A DNA stretch of 64,000 bases from Nocardioides phosphati (GTDB lineage Bacteria > Actinomycetota > Actinomycetes > Propionibacteriales > Nocardioidaceae): the NCBI RefSeq assembly GCF_014646375.1, contig NZ_BMNI01000001.1:42571-106570 (forward strand). The letters are read 5' to 3'. The notes under the pieces were generated by a model. That model ran no database searches. It worked only from the letters and a program-made list of their open reading frames with translations, and had not been told where the DNA came from. The number at the start of each line of letters is the position of its first letter. Position 1 is the stretch's first letter. Below are positions 27,791 through 35,385 of this stretch, piece by piece. Position numbers and translations under genes: made by a program.

Positions 27791-29131
27791 TCACCTCCTG
27801 GAGAGCTCGAGGTAGAAGTTGCGCATCAGGCGCTCGGGGTCGGCGAGCTTGCGGTCGACCGCGATCCGCACGGCGCCGATGAGGAACCGCTCGGGGACGA
27901 CGCCCGGGTCGGTCCCGCGGGCGAGCCGCTGGGCAGCCTCCTCGATCATCAGCTGGTGCCGGGGGCCGAAGGTGATCACCTGACGCAGCGACCGGTCACC
28001 GAGGGAGGGGAACCGGGTGAAGGCAACGGCCTCGACGACGGCGGGGATCGCATCCTTCGCCGTGCGGACGAGCGCCGGCGGCAGGTTGCTCCCGGCCGTC
28101 GACGGATAGAGGCGACGCCACGCCTTGTCGTACGTCGCCGCCGCCTCGGGGAAGCCCATGCGCCGCAGCAGCTCGGTGGAGATGAAGGTCCGCAGGTACG
28201 GCGTGGGGTGGACGCCGTGCGGGTTGAAGCCCATCGCCTGCTCGGGCGAGCGGCCGATGACGTCGAGCAGCGAGGCGACGAAGGCCTCGCCGCCGAGCAG
28301 GCATCCCATCACGTCGCCGAAGATCTCGCGGTTCCACTGACCGTAGATCGCAGCGACCCGCTGGTCGATGCCGGCAGCGCGGAAGGTGCGGAGGATCGAG
28401 CGTGGCACGGCCTCCTCGAGCCCGAGCTCGTTCTGGAGGTTGTGCGAGACCTCGTGCATGATCGCGCCCATCGTCCAGGGGTTGACCAGGCGGTGGTACG
28501 GCAGCTGGACGAGGGGGAACGGGTTGAGCTGGCGGCCCAGCTTCCGCAGCGGGATGTTCCGGCGGTACGTCGCCGGCGAGAAGCCGGTGCGCATGTAGGT
28601 GAACGGCGGCGGCGCCGGGATCGACCGGTTCGACCCGAGGTGCATGTAGACGTGCTGGTAGCAGTCGAGGGCGATCCGGTCGCAGGACAGCAGCCACTGG
28701 TTGTACGGCTCCTGGGTTCGCTGTCCGAAGACATCGAAGTAGAAGTCCCACACCCGCTCGGTCGCGCGAACCCAGTCGTGTGCCCGGCTCTTGCGTCGCA
28801 GCAGCTCGTGGAGCTGCCCGGTCGAGGCGGGGCCGTGCTCGACCTCCCGGGCGACCCGCTCGAGGTCGGAGACCGCGCCCTCGAGCGGTCGGCGCAGCTT
28901 GGCGAGGAGGGCGTTGACGGCCTGGATGTGGCCCTCCGAGGGGCGCGCGGCCGACGTACCGAACTCGTCGCGGGTGAAGTCCCGCAGTGCCACCAGGTGC
29001 CGGCGGACGTTGACGGCCTGGCCGCCGGCGAAGGCGGGGATGAGCGGGGCCGTCCGGCCCCCTGTCCCCGTCGTGGTGGGGGCAGGGGGGATGACGGCTC
29101 GCCGCTCAGTAGCGGCGCGCACCGCGCCCAC
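27791..29131 (-). CDS. putative zinc metallopeptidase of an unrecognised family (HExxH)
   Basis: This 446-residue protein has the zinc-peptidase motif HEVSHNLQ (H226, E227, H230, numbering from GTG 29131) on a hydrophobic helix (TMGAIMHEVSH). A candidate third ligand, E269, lies in NREIFGDVMG 39 residues later, a gluzincin-like spacing. The N-terminal 120 residues are basic and helical, and the C-terminal part has TFGPRHQLMIEEAAQRL. No signal peptide. The start is uncertain: the GTG used overlaps the upstream gene by 26 bases, and later GTGs are possible. Whether it is an active protease is inferred from the motif alone. Confidence 0.65.
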   Translation of the reverse strand: MGAVRAATERRAVIPPAPTTTGTGGRTAPLIPAFAGGQAVNVRRHLVALRDFTRDEFGTSAARPSEGHIQAVNALLAKLRRPLEGAVSDLERVAREVEHGPASTGQLHELLRRKSRAHDWVRATERVWDFYFDVFGQRTQEPYNQWLLSCDRIALDCYQHVYMHLGSNRSIPAPPPFTYMRTGFSPATYRRNIPLRKLGRQLNPFPLVQLPYHRLVNPWTMGAIMHEVSHNLQNELGLEEAVPRSILRTFRAAGIDQRVAAIYGQWNREIFGDVMGCLLGGEAFVASLLDVIGRSPEQAMGFNPHGVHPTPYLRTFISTELLRRMGFPEAAATYDKAWRRLYPSTAGSNLPPALVRTAKDAIPAVVEAVAFTRFPSLGDRSLRQVITFGPRHQLMIEEAAQRLARGTDPGVVPERFLIGAVRIAVDRKLADPERLMRNFYLELSRR

Positions 29132-30014
29132 CCCGCCGAGCGGCGGCGTTCATCCGGCGCGGGCGCGGCACCTGGCGGTAGCCGGCGGGGGCGCGGCGAG
29201 TCCGGCGCGGGCCGTACGCCGCGCGGCCGGCCTGCCAGCGACGACGACGGTGGTAGCGACGGTTGAAGACGTCGACGGCCTGGACCGCGCGTCGACGACC
29301 GCCACCGCGCAGCACCCGTCCGGTCATGTCGCCGAGGGTGCCGATGACGGTGGTGGCGTCGATCGGGCGGCCGTTCGCCGCCTGGTCGGCAAGGCTCTGC
29401 GCGGTGCGCTGGAGGACCACGGGGAGCGCCTTCACCAGCTGGCGCCCCTGCGGACTCCGCCGCATCCGGCGGGCGATCTGGCTCGCGCCGCGGACGAGGG
29501 CGGGCCCGTTGGCCTGGATCAGCTTCGCCGCCCGGGGGATCAGCTTCGCGGCGAGCGGGACCAGCGCCCCGATGAACGCCTCTGCCTCCGCCTCGCTCTC
29601 GGACTGCGCGGCCTTGGTCGCGAAGTGGGCCATCAGCTCGGCGTCGCGGTAGACGCGCCGTACCGGGTTGACGAAGCCCTCGGCCTCCTCCTCCATCTCG
29701 GCCTCGAACTCCGCCTCGAGCTCACCTTCGGCCTCGAGCTCCGCCTCGGCCTCCGCCTCGAACTCGAACTCGTACTCCGACTCGTCCTCGTACTCGCCCT
29801 CTCCGAGCAGCGACCCGGCGATCTTCGCGATGCCGCCGAGGAAGGCCTCGTCCTCGTACTCCTCCTCGTACTCGTCCTCGTACTCCTCCTCGCCCTCGCC
29901 GAGGAGCGAGCCGGCGATCTTGGCGAGGCCTCCGAAGAAGGCTTCGTCCTCGGCCTCGAACTCGTCTTCGTACTCGCCCTGGATGGCGGGGTAGCGCCCG
30001 TTGAGAGTGGTCAT
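29106..30014 (-). CDS. acidic-repeat/basic-tail protein A, 302 residues
   Basis: Residues 1-112 are very acidic (runs of E/D with F/Y/L) and carry two copies of the motif AF[FL]GG[LI]AKIAGSLLGEGE at about 25-42 and 57-74. A switch at NPVRRVYRDAEL (116) leads to a helical domain (about 140-225: AEAEAFIGALVPLAAKLIPR, then RRSPQGRQL) and a strongly basic Arg-rich C-terminus (about 245-302). It is clearly related to the upstream 437-residue protein in motif, middle domain and charge layout. ATG 30014 is preceded by GAAGGAG. No signal peptide; family not recognised. Confidence 0.75.
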   Translation of the reverse strand: MTTLNGRYPAIQGEYEDEFEAEDEAFFGGLAKIAGSLLGEGEEEYEDEYEEEYEDEAFLGGIAKIAGSLLGEGEYEDESEYEFEFEAEAEAELEAEGELEAEFEAEMEEEAEGFVNPVRRVYRDAELMAHFATKAAQSESEAEAEAFIGALVPLAAKLIPRAAKLIQANGPALVRGASQIARRMRRSPQGRQLVKALPVVLQRTAQSLADQAANGRPIDATTVIGTLGDMTGRVLRGGGRRRAVQAVDVFNRRYHRRRRWQAGRAAYGPRRTRRAPAGYRQVPRPRRMNAAARRGGRGARRY

Positions 30015-30060
30015 CTGCGTCTCCTTCGAAGTGGGAACCGGTGCGGTGCTGGGTGGCCGG

Positions 30061-31374
30061 TCAGCGCCGGCGGGCGGCGGAGCCGGAAGTGGTGCGGGCG
30101 GCGGGACGTCCGGTGGGCACGGAGCCGCGCGGCACCTTCACGTCGGTCACGACCTTGACCACGCGGGCCGGCTTGCCGCCGCGGGGCGGCACCCGAACGG
30201 GGGTGACCACCCGGACGAAGCCGGGACGCGGGCGCCCGACGGGGCCGCGCGGACCCACGACACGGGTGTGCTGGGGACGGCGGTGGACCGTCGGCGGGAT
30301 GCGGCGCGGTCGCAGCGCACCCGTGCCGCTGTACCGGCGGCCGGGGCCGAAGCCACCGCGGTGGTGGTGGCGCACCCGGTGGCGACGCACGTGCGCCAGG
30401 CCGCGGGCGTGCCGACGGGAGACGGCGTTGGTCCACTGCGGGTTGGTGAGCACGCGGCGGGTGCTGCCGCCGAGGGCCGCGCCGATCTCGGTCGGCCCGA
30501 CGGGCTGACCGGTGGCGATCCGGTGGGCGAGGTGGCGCGAGGTGGCGTTGACGATGCCGGGCACGAACCGCACGGCCTGACGCGTGCCGGGGTTGCGACG
30601 CAGGATCCGCGTGAGCACGCTGGCGCCCCGGAGCAGCTGCGGCAGGAGCTCCTCGAGCTCGCGCATCTGGCGCTGCGACAGCGTGACGGTGACAGCGGAG
30701 CCGATGAACGCCTCGGCCTCGGCCTCGGACTGGGCCGTCGCGGCGCGCGCGGCGAGGTACTCGCCCATCGCCACGGCCGGGCTCACCGGCGCCGTGGCCA
30801 TCTCCTCGAGCTCGGCCTCCAGCTCTGCCTCGAGCTCGCCCTCTCCCTCGAGCTGGGAGGTGACCGCCTTGGCGAGCATGCCGGCAGCGGGACCGCCGAC
30901 GGCGGTGGCGACGAGCGGTGCGGCGACCTTGGCGATCTTCTTGAGGAGACCGGAGTTGCGGCGTACGAAGCGGCCGATCTTGCCGAAGAAGTACTCCGCC
31001 TCGTCCTCGAGCTCGTACTCCTCCTCGCCCTCGCCGAGCAGGGATCCGGCGATCTTCGCCAGGCCGCCCAGGAAGGCCTCGTCCTCGTCCTCGTACTCGC
31101 CTTCGTATTCGTCCTCGTACTCGTCCTCGGCCTCGAACTCCGACTGGAGCCGGCCGCCGAGCTCGTCCTCGAACTCGCCCTCGAGCTCGTCCTCGGCCTC
31201 GTACTCCTCCTCGTACTCGTCCTCCGACTCGTATTCGTCCTCGTACTCGAGCTCGTACTCCTCCTCGCCCTCGCCGAGCAGGGATCCGGCGATCTTCGCC
31301 AGGCCGCCCAGGAAGGCCTCGTCCTCGAACTCGTCCTCGAGCTCGTACTCGAACTCGGATCGCGCCTGCGTCAT
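30061..31374 (-). CDS. acidic-repeat/basic-tail protein B, 437 residues
   Basis: First gene of the operon. Two identical copies of AFLGGLAKIAGSLLGEGE (20-37 and 100-117) sit in a poly-acidic region (1-128). They are followed by a cationic hydrophobic stretch (GKIGRFVRRNSGLLKKIAKV), a second short acidic run, the AEAEAFIG domain shared with protein A (about 222-325: LRGASVLTRILRRNPGTRQ, PTEIGAALGGSTRRVL) and a basic His/Arg/Pro tail (about 330-437). Charge thus runs from strongly negative to strongly positive. ATG 31374 has AAGGGA upstream. No signal peptide; family not recognised. Confidence 0.75.
   Translation of the reverse strand: MTQARSEFEYELEDEFEDEAFLGGLAKIAGSLLGEGEEEYELEYEDEYESEDEYEEEYEAEDELEGEFEDELGGRLQSEFEAEDEYEDEYEGEYEDEDEAFLGGLAKIAGSLLGEGEEEYELEDEAEYFFGKIGRFVRRNSGLLKKIAKVAAPLVATAVGGPAAGMLAKAVTSQLEGEGELEAELEAELEEMATAPVSPAVAMGEYLAARAATAQSEAEAEAFIGSAVTVTLSQRQMRELEELLPQLLRGASVLTRILRRNPGTRQAVRFVPGIVNATSRHLAHRIATGQPVGPTEIGAALGGSTRRVLTNPQWTNAVSRRHARGLAHVRRHRVRHHHRGGFGPGRRYSGTGALRPRRIPPTVHRRPQHTRVVGPRGPVGRPRPGFVRVVTPVRVPPRGGKPARVVKVVTDVKVPRGSVPTGRPAARTTSGSAARRR
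31006..31087. repeat. 82-bp perfect direct repeat, copy 1
   Basis: Identical base for base to 31246-31327. It encodes the second copy of the AFLGGLAKIAGSLLGEGE motif of protein B plus flanking acidic residues. Confidence 0.9.
31246..31327. repeat. 82-bp perfect direct repeat, copy 2
   Basis: Second copy, exactly 240 bases (80 codons) from the first and in frame, encoding the first motif of protein B. Identity at every silent site points to a recent duplication or gene conversion. Confidence 0.9.
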
Positions 31375-31592
31375 GAGCGTTCCCTTTCAGCGACGGAATG
31401 TGCGCCTTCAGGAAACGCCCGCGGGACCGGGCCGAACAGTCGCAGGACACGGGTGACGCGGAGAGGGTCGACCGACCGCGGTGGCCCGGATGCAGGCCCC
31501 GGCCGGAGGTCGTCGGTTGGTGCTCACGCAGCCGTGCTGGCGCGACCGGGGTAGCTCATCCGTGCGACGCCGCCAGCGCGGGGAAATGCACC
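31375..31592. promoter_or_regulatory. upstream region of the acidic-repeat operon
   Basis: This region of 218 bases without an ORF lies between the operon start and the terminator of the antitoxin-like gene. It should hold the promoter of the eight-gene operon. I find no convincing -10/-35 pair or operator by eye. Confidence 0.35.
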
Positions 31593-31658
31593 GTGGCCGC
31601 CGGGTTCCTCGTGATGAGGAACGGCGGCGGCCACGTGAGCCGGCCCCGGAGGCCGGCT
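31593..31658 (-). terminator. double hairpin after the antitoxin-like gene
   Basis: Hairpin 1 pairs 31593-31610 with 31616-31634 (GTGGCCGCC and GTTCCTC arms with a small bulge). Hairpin 2 is perfect, AGCCGGCC (31638-31645) with GGCCGGCT (31651-31658). Both lie between the antitoxin-like stop and the operon promoter region, insulating the operon from upstream transcription. Confidence 0.75.
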
Positions 31659-31671
31659 TGAGCGCAGGAGG

Positions 31672-31860
31672 TCAGGCCTGGTCGTCGATGCCGAGGGCGT
31701 CCTTGGCCTTGTCAGCGATCATCTCGCCCTTGTCGCCGAGCTTGCCGCCGGTCTTCTCGTCGGCGAACTCGACCGCCTTGTCGATCGCCTCGCCGACCTG
31801 GTCACCGTGCTCGGAGAGCGCGTTCTCGGCCTGGCCCTTGATGTCGTCCATGAACCCCAT
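31672..31860 (-). CDS. Rv0909/MT0933-like antitoxin family protein
   Basis: A 62-residue charged protein: MGFMDDIKGQAENALSEHGD, then AIDKAVEFADEKTGGKLGDK and KAKDALGIDDQA. The pattern (short amphipathic helix, DKTGGK-type turn, K/D-rich tail) fits the mycobacterial MT0933 antitoxin family, whose members pair with Rv0910-type toxins. No toxin-like gene is adjacent here, so it is an orphan, or it serves the general small-stress-protein role of such actinobacterial proteins. AGG lies five bases, and AAGGA nine bases, before ATG 31860. It diverges from miaA. Confidence 0.7.
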   Translation of the reverse strand: MGFMDDIKGQAENALSEHGDQVGEAIDKAVEFADEKTGGKLGDKGEMIADKAKDALGIDDQA

Positions 31861-31928
31861 GACTACCTGTCCTTGCAGTTCGCGGCGCCGCCCGAATGCG
31901 ACGCCTCGGCGTTTGGAACACTAACCGC

Positions 31929-32858
31929 ATGCCGGTCCACGCAACACCCGTCGTCGCGGTCGTCGGCCCCACGGCCGCCGGGAAGACCGCGCTCTCGCTC
32001 GACCTCGCCGAGCGGCTCGACGGCGAGGTCGTCAACACCGACGCGATGCAGGTCTACCGCGGCATGGACATCGGCACGGCCAAGCTCCCGCTCGCCGAAC
32101 GACGCGGGATCCCGCACCACCTGATCGACCTGATGGAGATCGACGAGGTGGCCAGCGTGGCCGACTTCCAGCGGCTCGCACGACACGCCATCGACGACAT
32201 CAGGAGCCGCGGTCGCGTGCCGATCCTGGTCGGGGGATCGGCGCTGTACACGCGCGCGGTGCTCGACCACTTCGAGTTCCCCGGCACCGACGCGGCGATC
32301 CGCGCGCGCCTGGAGGCCGAGCTCGAGGCCGTCGGGTCCGGCGTACTGCACGAGCGGCTGGCGGCCCTCGACCCGGCCGCGGCCGCCGGCATCCTCGCCT
32401 CGAACGGGCGCCGGATCGTCCGCGCGCTGGAGGTGATCGAGCTGACCGGCCAGCCGTTCAGCGCCACCCTCCCCACCCTCGAGTACGCCGTGCCCGGCGC
32501 GCTGCAGGTCGGCCTGCGGATCGACCGCCCCACCCTCCACGAGCGGATCGCGCTGCGTGTCGAGCTGATGTGGGAGCAGGGGCTGGTCGCCGAGGTGGAG
32601 GCGCTGATGGCGCGCGGCCTGGAGGCGACGAGGACGGCGATCAAGGCGATCGGCTACCCGGAGGCCGTCGCGTTCATCAAGGGTGAGCTCACCGAGGCGG
32701 AGTCGAAGGAGCGGATCGTCATCGCGACCCGCCGCTTCGCGCGGCGGCAGGAGCAGTGGACCTCGCGTGACCCACGCATCCACTGGTTCGACTGGGACGC
32801 CCCCGACCTCTGTGGGCGGGTGGTTGCCGCGCTCGAAGGATCCCCTCCGCCCGGCTGA
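31929..32858 (+). CDS. miaA: tRNA dimethylallyltransferase
   Basis: MiaA transfers dimethylallyl from DMAPP to N6 of A37 in tRNAs reading UNN codons, the substrate of MiaB. The 309-residue protein has the P-loop VVGPTAAGKTALS, the tRNA/DMAPP site NTDAMQVYRGMDIGTAK, GGSALYTRAVLD, and the zinc-less C-terminal helices with TRRFARRQEQW. I chose ATG 31929 because the first strand (PVVAVVGPT) begins right after it; the upstream in-frame M is 11 codons too early. It is the first gene of the miaA-dapF-hflX neighbourhood. Confidence 0.96.
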   Translation: MPVHATPVVAVVGPTAAGKTALSLDLAERLDGEVVNTDAMQVYRGMDIGTAKLPLAERRGIPHHLIDLMEIDEVASVADFQRLARHAIDDIRSRGRVPILVGGSALYTRAVLDHFEFPGTDAAIRARLEAELEAVGSGVLHERLAALDPAAAAGILASNGRRIVRALEVIELTGQPFSATLPTLEYAVPGALQVGLRIDRPTLHERIALRVELMWEQGLVAEVEALMARGLEATRTAIKAIGYPEAVAFIKGELTEAESKERIVIATRRFARRQEQWTSRDPRIHWFDWDAPDLCGRVVAALEGSPPPG

Positions 32859-32893
32859 GATCTTTCCGCTCGTCCCTCGCTCCAAGACTCACG

Positions 32894-32923
32894 TGCCGGG
32901 GGAGGCGACCTCCGATCCCGGCA
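32894..32923. terminator. terminator between convergent miaA and LicD-like gene
   Basis: TGCCGGG (32894-32900) pairs with CCCGGCA (32917-32923), and inside it GGAGG (32901-32905) pairs with CCTCC (32909-32913) around a CGA loop, leaving a three-base bulge. Confidence 0.65.
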
Positions 32924-32950
32924 ACCACCCGCGCGGCAGGCGGGCCCCGG

Positions 32951-33733
32951 TCAGCCGGAGGGCAGCCCGGCCTTCCAGCCGGCGAAGCGCTCGTGGGCGC
33001 GGGGCCAGTCGAAGGCGAAGAGCGGGTCGGGGGTCTGCCAGGTCTCGCCGTAGTTGACGGCGAGGAGGGCGGGCGGGTCGGCGGGCAGGGGGACCTTCAC
33101 GCCGCCGACCTCGCGGGTCGCGAGGGGGAGCAGTGCGTCGCCGGGCACCTCGCCGCGGCACCACGGCCAGACGTGGAGACGGTCGTCGGCGGAGATCCAC
33201 GCCGGGAAGAGGTCGATCGTGGGGCCGTCGAGGTCGAACTCGGCACCGCGCTGGTGCTCCTGCTTGCGCAGCAGGTCGCCCAGCAGGGCGCGTACGCCGA
33301 GCCAGGCGGCCGCGGCCGCGGTGTCGGAGGACGCGTCGAGCAGGACGGCGATGTCGAGGTCGTCGTCGGTGGGCACGAAGCCGTCGTGGCGGACGATGCC
33401 CAGCAGCGTGCCGGAGACGACGAACCAGGTCAGGCCGCGGCGTTCGAGCTCTGCTCCGAGCTCGGCGAGGCGCTGCCACTGGTCGACCTCGAGGGTGTCG
33501 AGGCGCGGGTTGTAGCCGTGGATCGTGACGGTCTCGCCGGCCAGCAGCGCGTCGAGCCGCTCCTGGACGAGCGCGAAGGACGCCGGGTCGAGGAGCTCAC
33601 GCACCTGCCGGAGTCGGGCCAGGACAGCGCGGTGCTCGCGGCGTGCGGCGACATCGGCCAGAAGCGCCTCCACCTCGTCGGCGACGAGCTCCTCCACGAG
33701 GGCGGGCTCAGCGGCCGGCGGGTCGATCTCCAC
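32951..33733 (-). CDS. LicD/fukutin-like nucleotidyltransferase-fold protein
   Basis: A 260-residue protein whose core carries the LicD signature: VVSGTLLGIVRHDGFVPTDD, then DLDIAVLL, where the Asp residues are the expected metal ligands, and DLDGPTIDLFPAW further on. LicD proteins attach phosphocholine or similar groups to cell-surface glycans. The N-terminal 95 residues are helical and not part of the core. The start is GTG 33733, seven bases after TAGCCT; the ATG further upstream would run into the divergent gene. Substrate unknown. Confidence 0.75.
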   Translation of the reverse strand: MEIDPPAAEPALVEELVADEVEALLADVAARREHRAVLARLRQVRELLDPASFALVQERLDALLAGETVTIHGYNPRLDTLEVDQWQRLAELGAELERRGLTWFVVSGTLLGIVRHDGFVPTDDDLDIAVLLDASSDTAAAAAWLGVRALLGDLLRKQEHQRGAEFDLDGPTIDLFPAWISADDRLHVWPWCRGEVPGDALLPLATREVGGVKVPLPADPPALLAVNYGETWQTPDPLFAFDWPRAHERFAGWKAGLPSG

Positions 33734-33740
33734 GGGCAGA

Positions 33741-33746
33741 AGGCTA
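33741..33746 (-). promoter_or_regulatory. -10 box fixing the GTG start of the LicD-like gene
   Basis: TAGCCT on the minus strand, seven bases before GTG 33733. The spacing and the lack of a ribosome site imply a leaderless mRNA. Confidence 0.6.
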
Positions 33747-33797
33747 GACCGCCTGAGGGTTGGATCGCCTGTCGGTGTTGCGTGGCAGGTTGGAGGC

Positions 33798-34343
33798 ATG
33801 GCGACGATCTACTACACCGGCTCCAGCCTCGACGGCTTTCTCGCGACCCCCGACCACGACCTGTCGTGGCTGACGTCGCGGGACATCGACCCCGAGGGGC
33901 CGATGCACTACGACGGGTTCGTGCGCGACGTGGGCGCGCTGGTCATGGGCGCCACGACCTACCAGTGGGTGCTCGATCACCTCGACGAGGAGCTGGGCGG
34001 GCAGTGGCCCTACGAGCAGCCGACGTGGGTGCTCACGCACCGCGACTTCGGCCGGCCGCCGGGCGACGTCACCTTCACGGACGCCCCCGTCGCCGATGTG
34101 CACCGGGCGGCCCGCGAGGCGGCGGGGGAGCGCAACGTCTGGCTGGTCGGTGGCGGCGATCTCGTGGGCCAGTTCTTCGACGCGCAGCTGCTCGACGAGG
34201 TCTGGGTCCAGTTCGCGCCCGTGACGCTCGGTGCCGGCGCCCCGCTGCTTCCCCGCAGGGTCGAGCTCGAGCTGCTCGAGGTGGCGCGCAACCGCGACTT
34301 CGTCTGCGCTCGCTATGCGGTCGCCACCGATGGCGGCGGCTGA
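33798..34343 (+). CDS. RibD C-terminal/dihydrofolate reductase family protein
   Basis: A 181-residue NADPH-dependent reductase-like protein. YYTGSSLDGFLATPDHDL opens the fold, ALVMGATTYQWVL gives the MGRxTY-type helix, and NVWLVGGGDLVGQF the nucleotide-binding GGG loop. This family includes RibD-like reductases and many stand-alone proteins of unknown substrate. The start is ATG 33798 with GGAGG at 33792-33796, only one base ahead, so spacing is poor. It is followed by dapF 33 bases later. Confidence 0.85.
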   Translation: MATIYYTGSSLDGFLATPDHDLSWLTSRDIDPEGPMHYDGFVRDVGALVMGATTYQWVLDHLDEELGGQWPYEQPTWVLTHRDFGRPPGDVTFTDAPVADVHRAAREAAGERNVWLVGGGDLVGQFFDAQLLDEVWVQFAPVTLGAGAPLLPRRVELELLEVARNRDFVCARYAVATDGGG

Positions 34344-34376
34344 GACCCGCTGGTGCGTGCATGGGACGATGAGGGG

Positions 34377-35246
34377 GTGAGCGGATACCGGTTCCTCAAG
34401 GGCCACGGCACGGAGAACGACTTCGTCCTGCTGCCCGACCATGACGGCACGATCCACGGTGCGCTCGCGCCCGAGCGCGTCGCCGCGCTGTGCGACCGCC
34501 GTGCCGGCATCGGTGCCGACGGGGTCGTCCGGGTGATCCGCACGGCCGCGCTGGCGGAGCACGACCCGAGCGTCGCCGGTCCGATCACGGGTGACGAGCC
34601 GCCCGAGTGGTTCATGGACTACCGCAACGGCGATGGGTCGGTCGCGGAGATGTGCGGCAACGCCACCCGCGTCTTCGCGCGTCACCTCCTCGACGAGGGC
34701 CTCGTCCCGGCCGACCAGCCGGTCCGCATCGCCACGCGCGCGGGGGTCAAGACCGTGACGCGCGACGGCGACACGTTCACCACCGACATGGGCACGCCGA
34801 CCCTCGGTCCCAGCTCGACCGTCACCGTCGGCCACCAGGGCTGGCCCGCGACCAACGTCGACATGGGCAATCCCCACGCCGTGGCCTTCCTCGACGACCT
34901 CGCCGAAGCAGGCCGCCTCCTCGAGGAGCCGGGCTACGACCCTGCCGTCTACCCGCAGGGCGTCAACATCGAGTTCGTGACGCGGGTGGCCGAGCGCCAC
35001 GTCGCGATGCGGGTCCACGAGCGGGGCGCGGGGGAGACCCGCTCCTGCGGCACGGGTGCCTGCGCGGTGCTCGTCGCGACCGCGATCGCCGACGGTGCTC
35101 GGTCGGGGGCACGACCCGCCAGCGAGCCGGTGACCTACCGCGTCGACGTGCCCGGTGGGGAGCTGACGCTGACCTGGACGCCGGACGACCACGTGCTCCT
35201 GGCCGGCCCCGCCGCGATCGTCGCCGAGGGCACCACCGACCTCTGA
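34377..35246 (+). CDS. dapF: diaminopimelate epimerase
   Basis: DapF converts LL- to meso-diaminopimelate, the peptidoglycan crosslinking residue and lysine precursor. The 289-residue protein opens with FLKGHGTENDFVLLPD and has both active-site cysteines, in AEMCGNATR and RSCGTGACAV, plus NVDMGNPHAV. Nocardioidaceae have LL-DAP peptidoglycan, so here the product may serve lysine synthesis mainly (family knowledge). The start is GTG 34377: family members begin about eight residues before KGHGTEN. The gene is followed at once by a short hairpin. Confidence 0.95.
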   Translation: MSGYRFLKGHGTENDFVLLPDHDGTIHGALAPERVAALCDRRAGIGADGVVRVIRTAALAEHDPSVAGPITGDEPPEWFMDYRNGDGSVAEMCGNATRVFARHLLDEGLVPADQPVRIATRAGVKTVTRDGDTFTTDMGTPTLGPSSTVTVGHQGWPATNVDMGNPHAVAFLDDLAEAGRLLEEPGYDPAVYPQGVNIEFVTRVAERHVAMRVHERGAGETRSCGTGACAVLVATAIADGARSGARPASEPVTYRVDVPGGELTLTWTPDDHVLLAGPAAIVAEGTTDL

Positions 35247-35250
35247 TCCC

Positions 35251-35267
35251 GCGGCGCCGAGCGCCGC
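35251..35267 (+). terminator. dapF terminator hairpin
   Basis: GCGGCGC (35251-35257) and GCGCCGC (35261-35267) form a perfect seven-bp stem with a CGA loop, five bases after the dapF stop. Confidence 0.55.
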
Positions 35268-35385
35268 GCCCCGGGTGCACCCCCAGTTCGTCCCCGGCAT
35301 CTGTCGGGAGGGCTGCGTGCGCTCCGGGCCAGCGGTCTCATGGGAGCGGTGCCGCCCGCCGGACGGCTCGATCCCAGGAGGGGTC

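Noticed and set aside
29680..31370. CRISPR-like or simple-repeat array in the ctcgtactcctcctcg region
   Set aside because: The repeats are in frame, code for Glu/Asp/Tyr-rich protein, and lack unit length and spacers.
22180..31374. Contractile injection system or phage tail cluster
   Set aside because: No sheath, tube, baseplate, spike or AAA+ ATPase protein is recognisable, and the HExxH protein does not show the motif context of the metallopeptidases found in such clusters.
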